In this document: in pieces, positions 34,201 to 45,300 of the stretch
Layout: every line of letters begins with the position of its first letter
Position numbering within the stretch: the first letter of the stretch is position 1
DNA from: Nageia nagi
Lineage: Eukaryota; Pinophyta
Direction: 5' to 3'
Length of the DNA stretch: 64,000 nt
NCBI GenBank assembly: GCA_050084985.1
Contig: JBITNC010000002.1
Coordinates: 15,252,001-15,316,000 of the forward strand
Notes under the pieces: model-generated
Told to the model about the DNA's origin: nothing
Databases searched by the model: none
What the model saw: only the letters and a program-made list of their open reading frames with translations
Translations under genes and position numbers: made by a program

Positions 34201-37200
34201 AAGCACTTCTTGATATATCCGCAGCAGTATTCTTAGACTAGGTGAATAATCGGAAAACTCATCATGTCATGAGCCCAGTTGAGGCTAGCAATTAACTTTC
34301 CCTTGACTTGCAAGTTTTCTCAGAGTAGTGAGATTGTGGCAAAAATATTCTTGGTCACAAGTTTCTACCAATCTTTTGTTAAAACCTGGTCTTTTAACAT
34401 AATTTAATTGCTGAATGTTTGCTGTGCTTTTACAAACTCCAATTGTCACTATTATGATCCACAGAATTTTTGGAAAATTTGCAAATCTTCATTTAGAATT
34501 GAAATGCCAATGAATTGATAAGGTTACTCTCTGTAATATTAACAAATGCCTCAAAAACACATATGGTTTCAGCAAAATCTTTCAAGGAGAAACTTAATGT
34601 TTCATACTACACTGACATGTATTCCTTAAACCCATAGTTCAAACTCCCACAAACAACATTTTGTTTCCAAAGTTGGCATTGTTTTATCTCCTCAAGTTTA
34701 CAATCTAGCATTTGCCTAAGTTGCTTACTAGAACAATGCTGGCTAAATTTGATAACAGTACATAACAAAATTTAAAATGTTTTATCAAACACAAATTATA
34801 TAAGGACATTTTTACACATGAAAGTTGCACAAAATTCAATCAAGCAAACAGAAGTCAAGAATGTCACCATGATATAATGATTTATATTTTGCTCAAATGA
34901 AACAAGAATGTGCAAGTTCACAAAAAAGCTATTCAATCACCAACATCTATTTTTTTGCATCTATGCATAATTCACAATTGGACCTTCACTTGTCTGCAAC
35001 TCTGATCAGTATAACACAGAAGAGGACAGATGCATACAGTTAGGACAATCTTAGCTCATACGGAATGAAACAAGAATGATGAAAGTAAAACATATATATA
35101 ATGATTATGATAGTCTTTCATGCATAACCAAAGCAATCAGCCTTTTTCCTGAAGGCTTGACCTTACTAAAACCCTCATAAACTAACAGATATCTTCATCA
35201 TGAAGAGGTTTTCACACAATTTTAAAAACTGCTGTAGAAAATACAATGATAACTATCCTTCCAACAATGCTAAAGTCTCATATATGTCAAAAGCAGCAAA
35301 AATGTTTCTCAGAAGCATTTTAAGGTTAAATATAAGGTCTCCTCTACTACAAGAGCAAACTGGTCTATAGCTATTTGTTCAAGTACTGCCACAAGTTCAA
35401 AGCACATGGAGAAAAGGTTCAAATTAGTCTATGTTCTGTAGCGCAAACCACCATGAAAAATTGCCTCTCAATACCAGATTTGTCATTTTTGACTGAACTT
35501 CATCTAACTGTCTTAAAGGCAAAACTGGGAGACAAGATATGCCAAATAATTAATAAATACAATAATGAGCTCAACCATATACAGCATTTAGTGTTGCCCA
35601 AAATGCATGAAAGTCAGCCTCTGTAAGCTGGTATCCATTGTCATCAATAATGCCAAACGTTTCCTTTATACAATAGCTACGTAAGTTTGTTATCTTTTGG
35701 TCATAGCTATCATAATTCATCAAAGACATGCCCATATTTCATCTTCCTTTGCTTTCACAAGGTATGTACCACATAATTGAAGAGGTCACTGCCATTACCT
35801 CAATTTTACCGTGAACTTTATTGTAAGCAACATTCATCATTTGATATTTCACAGCAGAAGGGTTCAAATCATTTGCATACACTCTGTTCACTTTCTTTGC
35901 AGCAGCAATGGACAAGGGACCAACACCAGAAAAGACATCACCTAAAACCTCACAAAAATGATGCACAATATTAATTGAAAAGATGATAACATGAATACAA
36001 AATAGATCAAAAGCGCTTGAAACTCGTATAGAAATAAAATAGTCCACAACAAAAAATATTCTCTATATACACAGAAGGATTACCTCAAGTCTATTTTTGC
36101 ACATAATAAACTTAAGAGCAATTAATGATAATAATGTTTATCATTGTACATAAAATTTATTAAATGCAACTTCCCAAGAGTGCCATAAATTATTGCAAAA
36201 AAATATACTCAAGTTTCAAGAATTAGATATGATCATAGTTTTAAAATGTGGAATTTTCACCAATTGATCATCACATCACCCAAACGCAAAATCGCCTAAA
36301 AAGGCAAAAAATCTCATTCTTTTGAACATTGTTGGAAAACTTGTATTGAAGAACTACTCGGCTAGGAAAAAAATTTGGGAGTACTTGGCAACTCAGAGAG
36401 TCCTCGAGAAAATCTCAACACAAAAAGTTGGCAGAAAAAAAACCACGAACATTTAAAAAAACAAAAAACCTAACCCCTTTTTTTTGAAATTACAAAATAT
36501 GAAAAAACAAAGAATACCCATTTGAAGTATGGGCATTAACATAAACATATAAAAAATATGAGACAAAATGAAAAGCTTAAAATCCACAGTGAAGCTCTTT
36601 AGATTGATGGTGAACCTTCAAATCCTTCACAATCTGACCTGCAGAACAAATGAGTGAGTAAACACAATAGAATGAGCAAAATGAGACAGTTTAAAGCGAT
36701 TTTGGAGACTGACTATCTTTTTTTTGCATGATATTGGTTATGTTTTTCCAATCACCGAGTAACTGCCGCTTTCCTCCATGAGCACTGGCTGAAACTCTCC
36801 AGATACCAGCAGTGATGAGTAACTGCCCCAGGTTACTCATTTGCTTGCTGACTAAAGGATACTCGCAAGAAATCATAGCGTAATCGTGGTTTTTTGAACC
36901 AGGCTTTTGAATATTCATTTTTTGTTGATTTTCAGGCGATAAATCATCGAAGTGCGCTTCTTGCGACAATTAATCGTCACGAGTGGCAATTTAATTTGAG
37001 GGGATAAAAAGGTAAAACCACACTTCATTTTCACTACTTTCACTTCTAGTTTAGACCTTGCAAGAGTGAAATTTGGCAGAAGAGAGACAAAATCGTCCTG
37101 GAGATTCATAAATAGTTCTTTGGAGAGATTGAAGAAGCAGGTGAGCTAGCAGAAGAGACAAAACAAGCAAATCAGCTGGCAGAATCTCCTTCAATGTGCA

Positions 37201-39297
37201 TTTTGGATCTTTAAGGGGTGCAACAGAAGCAGCATGAGTTACCCGCTTGGGTGAGATAATTAGGAAAGTGAACCAGTTTTATCATTTTTTGACTTATTTA
37301 GACTGATATGTTTGTTTGTTTTGTTTTGTTTCTAATGGTATTTTTTTTAACTGTTTTTAGTTAAGTAAATTTTTACATTAAAAACAATAAGTGTTCTATT
37401 GCTTTTTTTAATGGTATTTTTTTTTACTGTTTTTTATCAAGCAATTCTTTACATCAAAAAACAACAAAAGACTGTTTTATTATTTTGTTTTTAATGGTAT
37501 TATTTTTTACTGTTTTTTAAAAGTAATGTTTTACATTAGTCCCTTATAATGTTTTGATGTAAAAAATTACTTAACTAAAAACAGTAAAAACTAATACCAT
37601 TAAAAACAAAATAAAACATACTAGTACAAAAAAGTCGCATAACAATATGATTGGTAAACTTTTCTAACACAGTAACAACAGTGCTGTTACCATGTTTTGA
37701 CCTGTTTTACTGATTTTTAACTGTCAAATACAATTTTAACTTTTTTTTTTTTTGGATTTTTCAAATAATTGTTTTTTTTACAACTGCAGTTTCCAATTTG
37801 AGCAAGGAAGTAGAAAATGAGTGCTCGAAGAGATCAAAAATGGAAATATATAAAACAAGTGGCTCGACAAATTAAATGTATATATCGTGGCAAGGTCATA
37901 TGGGGTGAAACCAATTATATAAAATACCATCTTGCATGCATTTCAGGCAAGAATGTAGAGATAAATTGTAGTGTGCAATCAAAAATCATGCATGAAATGA
38001 ATGCCCACCATAAAATGTGTTTCGAGATAAAGCAAGAAAAATAGAAGATCAAGGCAGAAAAAGGTAGCATCTTTAGCATTGTACCTCCTGTTCCTAGTGC
38101 CACTACTCACAAAATTAGGCCTAGGGTTCATCATCCAGTTGGAATAGAATCTAGCTCACAATCCCACTATGTAGCCTTTTCTTGTTTTATTCCTTGTGGC
38201 ATTCCAGTTGCCAATAAACTCGAGGCAACTGGATGGAAAAAGGAAATGCAAGCAAAGGCCGAAAAAAATGCCTAATTTTTAGCATTCTTGCAACATTTCA
38301 TTTTTTGTTACAAATTCAACATACTATGATGCTATAATGAATGCTTTAATAATTGTTGGTGCAGGGTTCAAATCCCCAACATATCATAAGTTGAAAAGAC
38401 CCCTTCTTGCTGTAATGTCCCCATTTCTCATTTCTAGGAATCAGGATCATGCATATTTGTATATGTGAAGTATGGAAGTTGTGTATCTTAGGTGGTGTGA
38501 AAGTGTTATGTGGAGTTAGACAAATAAAAGAATAAAAAAAAATAATAGAAGGAGATGTAAGAGTAATGTATTAAGAAAAATAATATTATGTTATAACTTT
38601 TATGTTATAATGGGCACCTTGTAAATAATCAACGATGAGGAGAAAATGCTACAACTACAAAGAGAGAGAGAGCTGTAGACTTACACGAAAATAGAGGGTT
38701 ATCTTCTCTCGAGAATAGGATGCAGTAAGTAACGTGAAATTGAAATTCCAATTAAATTTTATTCTATCTTCCATTTAAATTTCAAATTTTCAAGTTTTCT
38801 AAAATGTTATTGTTTTTTAATATAGAATTTTTTTGTTGATTTTCAGTTGTATGGTGGGAGAGGCCTTTGGCGCGAAAGCACCTCTCCTCCAACAATTGAC
38901 AATTTGAATTTCGTTTCAACCTTGCAACTCCATTGGATGTGAATACAATTGGAGTACATTTGAGCACATACACTTTGGTTCAAAAACGACTGAATAATTT
39001 GGTGTACGTTCATTACAATCTCATAATCTGCTATAGAAAAATAGATGGATCTGATTGGGATGTGATCAAGTTGGACAAGATTGATCCCTCTTCTAAACGG
39101 ATCACAAAACTTGACAACAAAAATGTGGCACCAAGTGAAAATTGTTTAGAGAAGAATTTAGAATGCATTGAGAGGGAGATAGCACATGAACCTGATGCCA
39201 TGGAATAACCACCAAGGAGAGGAGAAACATCCATAGAAACTGTGAAGGGAACAAGGAAAAAGAAGGCACATCATTGATGTGCTTGTAAAAAGAATTT

Positions 39298-39337
<40 letters not shown>

Positions 39338-42300
39338 ATGATAAAAACAATATGTAGTTTTTCATATTTAAAGCAAAAAATGTCCTATATTTAAAATCAC
39401 ATTTCTTTCGTAATTTTTTTTGTTGCATGATTGTCAAATAATTTGCCACATTTTGTAATAAACTATTTGTTATGTATTTTGATAACAAAAACTCTATGTA
39501 TTTCTCATTTTAAATGCAAAAAATATTTGCACTTTATCTAAAATCCATTTTTTCGAATTTGTTTTGCCACATAATTGTCGAAAGCACACCCTCAACACAA
39601 TAAAAGTGAAAACCTTTAAATATTGCAAGACGAATGAGGACAACACCACAATACAAAAACCTATCACCAATATCATACAGTGAGGAGCATCAACTTCCAT
39701 GTTCTTAAGAACAACAACCAATACACCTATCGCTAATACTAAAAATTGACTTTAGTAGATTAATAATATTAATTATAATAAAACAAAATAATGAAATGAA
39801 TGGAAGAATTATCAACAATTATAGCTCAAGTGACCTAATGCTTCTATGCTCAATACCTAATCAAACCTCAATTGAAATGTACTACAAACCTATCGTTTAC
39901 TTGTTTCGAGTATATCGTAGCCTAGATTGTACCCCATAGGATCAAGACAACTCATTTTCAAAGGTTGAACATCCAATCCTCACAGACACAATGCGTTGAT
40001 GCCTTGCAATGCATTGTCGTACATCATTCCCTCAAAAATTCCTTCAAACTCGAGTTCATCATCAAAGTTTCTTGCTAAGATGTCAAAACTAAACTACAAT
40101 ATCATGAAATAAGGAATGTAGTGAGAAATAAGGGTGCAAATCCAAACTTGATAGGTGGTGTTGAAGAACATTGAGAATAAAATGTATGAGTTCTCTGTCA
40201 AGGTCTAGATTGTGATTTGCATCACATCCTTCCTCCCTTTATAAATGACGACACCTTAGCTAGTGTTCCTTGTATCTATTAACAAAAGGAGCTCATTCAC
40301 GAAATATACCTCAAATATATCAATAATTCTCCTAAATCAATTAATTCATTTAGATACCTAAAATATGATTTTTAATAAATAAAAATCAAATTTAAGTGTT
40401 AAGAGATGTCCCCCTTTAAATATGTTTTGACAGAATCAAGACTGAAAACCTATAAAATCAAAACAACAATACTTGTTATTTCTTCATGACAACAACTTAG
40501 ACTTACTTGTTATTTCCCATATCTCATGCCCCCTCTTTGGCTCGGTGACTACAATGAAGGCCCAACCAAAATGGAAGGGACAAAGACAAAGACAGGTATT
40601 TTGCAAAAGACATCAAACAAAGAACTCTACAAAACAACATATTATCCAAAATCATCATAACATAGTTCATAATTCATCATAGATTCCAAAACATGATATA
40701 TCATGGTTAGTTCAAAATGAAATAAACATAATATTTTTTTTAATGACAAAGGTTGTGTTGGGAAGGATTTCTTTCCCTTGGTAACTCTGAATCACTGGAG
40801 GTGGAAACTACCTAGCATCTTAGGTGGAAACATGTTACTTATTCCCCACTTGTAAGGACCTATTACCCTAAGGTTTCTACAAAATCTGCAACAACCAAAG
40901 GAATGCGATGCAAGTCTTTCTTACTTTTGAAGTCTTTCTCTTAAGTATATCAGCTTGTGTGGAGTGTTTTAGAGATAGCAATTGTTAACCAACATATTAT
41001 ATATAGAGTTTATTTGTAACACTTGTGTAAGAATTTAGAAGTTGTATTTGAATTTTTAAAGCATAAAGGCAATATAGTAAATGAGTGATTGCACATATGA
41101 GAAGGAAAAAAATACTTGGTCAAATATCAAATTGATCAACACAACAAATGCATTGTCTAAAACAGTTTATCTCTTTTGGATTAGTTAAAAGAGTCTCATC
41201 CAAGTCATACAATCTTTGCAAACAAACAACTCTTGTTTGAGTTGTTTCAAAGAGAAGCGGGAAGTGAAAATGATTGTAAAGAACGTGAGAAGAACTTAGA
41301 GTTTGGATGAAAACTTCTAGTTTGATATCATAAAAGTGGTAACAGATTCAGAATAAATTGCCTAGCATGCATGTTATAAGTTAAAGCAACAATCAAAGAC
41401 TAGTGTCAAACACTTTATAAAAGTAATGCAATGATATTTTCCCTAAAATTTGTAAGTTTTCAAAGGCAAGATGCGAAAGTGTCAAACCAACGAAGATAAT
41501 CCTTAAGATTCAATTCATAACAACAAAATGTATGTCAAGCTCGATCTTTGCTTTAACCACTTGGTATTGCTTATAAAAGAGTTTTGCATAAATACATCAA
41601 TTTGCTCCTCTTTTACAAAAGTTTCACTTTTCTCACAAAATGAGCTCTATTACAAATGAGACCCCATAGGGTCTATTTATAGACTTTCCTTAGAAATCCT
41701 AATTTCTAATTTGCAAAAATGTAAATGCTAATTGAATGCTAAATTGAGATTACAATTTCGTTTAGTAGGAGAAAAACACTCATCCCACTAATTTTGATTT
41801 AAAATAAACTATTTCTAGAAATTGATGCCTTTTGGCATGGATCTTGAGGCGTTTTGTATCAAATTGGCAAAATTTGGATCTTCAAATCATCGTTCTGGAT
41901 TTATTCGCTAGTCTTTTGAGCTCCTTTCTTTCAATCTGGATTTGCCATTTATGTGAACATTGTTGCAAATTTTTGAGAAATTCTGAGAAGATTTTTCAAA
42001 AAAGTGAATTTTTTGGTCTATTTTCTCAAAAAATGGAGGGGGGATCGATTTTGGAAAATATTTAAAATGTGATTTTGAGGCATGGATGGGTGATAGATGG
42101 ATCAATAAGGCATTTGCCAAGTTTTTAGAGCATTTGGGGTCTTCAAAATATATTTTGGGCATAAAGTGGCCATTTTTGCTTGTTTGATGGTTTTTGGCTT
42201 GTGAAATACAATGCTTGGAGAGCAATATGAGAGGCTTATGGTGCAAATGAGTAGTTTAGCTTGTATTTGTAAGGCTTTGGGCTCTTCTCTCACCTCATAG

Positions 42301-45300
42301 GCGTTGGATTTGCTCCTTTCTTTCTTGAGGAGGCATTTTGGATGCTCCATAGTGCCATTTGCATACTTTGTAGAGGTTTTGCTCTTTGAAAATGCACCAA
42401 AAGGGAAGTAAATTGGAAAATATAGACCTAGGTCTCCTTTCTAGATTTTGCTTTTTTTGGAAATTACTAAGGCGAACGTGCTACTTCTTTGGTGCTTCAT
42501 CTTCTCATGCCTTAGAATTTTGATTTTGAAAAATGGCCAAAATGACCCTTTTCACACTAAGCAATAGGGTTTTTTGAAACTTGGAAAAATGAGTAAATTG
42601 GCAAATGTACGCCTAGGTGAAACAAGTAGCAAATTTGGTTACTTTGGATTCTCCTTTGGCCAACATGATTAAAATTGCATTGTGTTCTTGCCTATGACTT
42701 CAAATTTCATTTTTGAAAAATGCCAAATGACATGTTTGAATGCTAGATAAGGTTTTCTCTCTCCAAGGTGGATATTTTTGCATGCTAGATAAGGGCAAAG
42801 ATGGAAAATTTGCACCTAAGTGGGGGAGGAGGCATTTTGAGGCATTTTAGGGACTTCCAAGAGCAAAAGTGTCCAAATTTTGATGCTCCACAATACCCAT
42901 ATTTTTGTTTTTTGATTGTTCAACTTGAAAATATGAAAATTTTCTCATGCACAAGCTTGCTAGGCGGAAGTTTTCCCTTTTTGTTAATTTCCCTTAGCTA
43001 GAAAATGTGTGCCTAGCCCTCATTTGATCAATTTTGTCCTTTTTTTGAAAATTTTCAAGGCCAATGTGCTTGGAATTTGCCCCTACTCATGCTCCATCCT
43101 TCAAAATCATAATCTAAATTTTGAGAAAATTTGATGCACTCCCTCCTTAGGGCATGTTTTCTCATTTTTCTCACATTTCCATAGCCTAGAAATCTGGGCC
43201 TAGATGGGAGAGGAGTAAGCTTGATCCAATTTGTAAACTTCCAAGAGCAAAAGTCTTGGATTTTGCATTCTTTTGGGTTCAATTTTCAACCTTTTCTCAT
43301 GATCTTCACCAACTTGCCCAAAATAGGAGTAAATTGGAAAATGTGCACCTAGGTAGGGGAGGAGGAGTTTTGATGCTACTTTGAAACTTCCAAGAGCAAA
43401 GAATCTTGGTTTTTTATGTTCCACAATACCCATGTTGCACATCTCTCATAAAACTTTGTCATTTTTCAAGCACACAACCATGCTAGGCACTGACTTTCTC
43501 TTTTTGAGGCCTTAAACACCAAAAATTTGTGCCTAGGGAGGGAATGAGCAATTTTGGAGAAAATTGGAAAGTTCCAAGTTTAAACCTACTCCTTTTTCAA
43601 GCTCCTATTGAGGGTACATTCACATTTTGCATCAAATTTGTACAAAAAACTTCATCTTTTCTTTGTGGCACAATCCATCTCCTTTTGAATCCATTAAGAC
43701 CATAAAAACTTATTTTAGTCCTCTAGGGAGCATCTTCGATTCTTTTCACAAAGTTCCAAGCCCAAATATGCATTATTTTGAATTACTTACCATCTCATGC
43801 TATCAAACCTTGAATTTACCATGAAATCACATCTTATAACTTCATTAAGTGCATCTCTTCATTCCTTGACCACTTCAAGAAGTTTCAAGACCAAAGGTAC
43901 TTAATTTCCCATTTTGCAATTGTCCAATCTCCAAAATAGTACTTACTGCTTAGAAAGGCCATTCTCCCGAGTTAGGAATCCTGAATGCTTATTTTAGTTC
44001 ATAGTTTGCATGTTAGACTCGTGTATGTTGGAGTGGTTCCCTATGTCGCTTAGCTTAGGAACTTCACTTCCTTGCTAAATGTCTACACATGCTTCATCAA
44101 AACACATCCTTGCCTCAGCTTCACGCTCCTCCCACTAGACTATTCGTGTTGTTAATTAGTGGAGTGGTTTAGGTGTGCATGGAACTTGCACCAATCCCGG
44201 GAGAGTCAACTTTCAATCTTTGCGCCTATCGGTGAGAAACCATACTTGTGTTGAACTCGCATACCATTGCCTATCCTACACTTTTTCTTTTATTTTTCAC
44301 TTTCTTTGCACAACTTGTGCACCCCTTTGTTGTAGTGTATTGAGAGACAACCCTTATCAAGGTACTGATGCAATCCAGGTCTGTAATGTACCCAATTTTG
44401 AGAAACCTTGTTAAAGGCATAACATCCATTGCAAGTCTTCGATCGCCAATTTGTCTTTTAAAATGGATGGAGAATCTTCTGCCAATCATTTTGATAGGTC
44501 ATATGACATGGTTCCTTCAAGAAACGAGGGAGATATGGACTTTTGAAGTTCGCCCAAGAAACCAAGATTCTATTATTGCAGCCAGGGAAAAGTTGGCTAG
44601 GAGAAAGTTATTTTATTCCAAATCGGCCAAGAGTTTAATTATTGGTAATTTCAAATTAAAGGCACCTATAAAAGGAGGAAAGATTCATCACTTGAAGATC
44701 ATCATATTTTGGCACTTGATCTTGGATCATCTCGGAGTTGAGGATGCTCTCCTCTCTTCCTTCTAAGGACTAGGGTTGCTCCCTAGCCTAAAAGTGGCAT
44801 ATTCACACTTACCTATACTTGGAGAGCTTCCGCCCACCTTGGAGACCATCCTAGCCCTAACGCTAGACCTTGGGAGCCATCTTGAGACTTGTGCCAGCCA
44901 TTCTTGCTACTTGGAAGCTTACGGCAACCATCGGGAGTCTTTGTTGTGCATTTTGGAGTCTTGGGCTTTGCCCTTGAACTTGTTACAACCCTATACTTAT
45001 TCTTAGTTATTATTATTGATATTTGGCTCTCATATTGCTCTTCGAATGTGAATGAATGCTCTCCTACTACTGTTGTACTCTTATCATTAATTGTGCATGG
45101 GAATGTATGTGAATTAGAGTGCTTTGGTGGCATAATACTGTTATATTACAGATCTGCAATTGTGCCCTAGTTTGGATGTTTCCACATGTTATATGAGCAT
45201 CATTACTGTTATAGATCAGATCTAGTTATCGTTATAATATTTCAGTCTTGAAAGCATTATTGGATGATTGTTGATCATTTTCAGTGGTGCCCTAATTTGT

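Noticed and set aside
35739-36047. 102-codon open frame starting with Met around the SAM-loop exon
   Set aside because: The start and end are intron read-through. Only 35799-35941 fits the TRM5 family and has splice sites.
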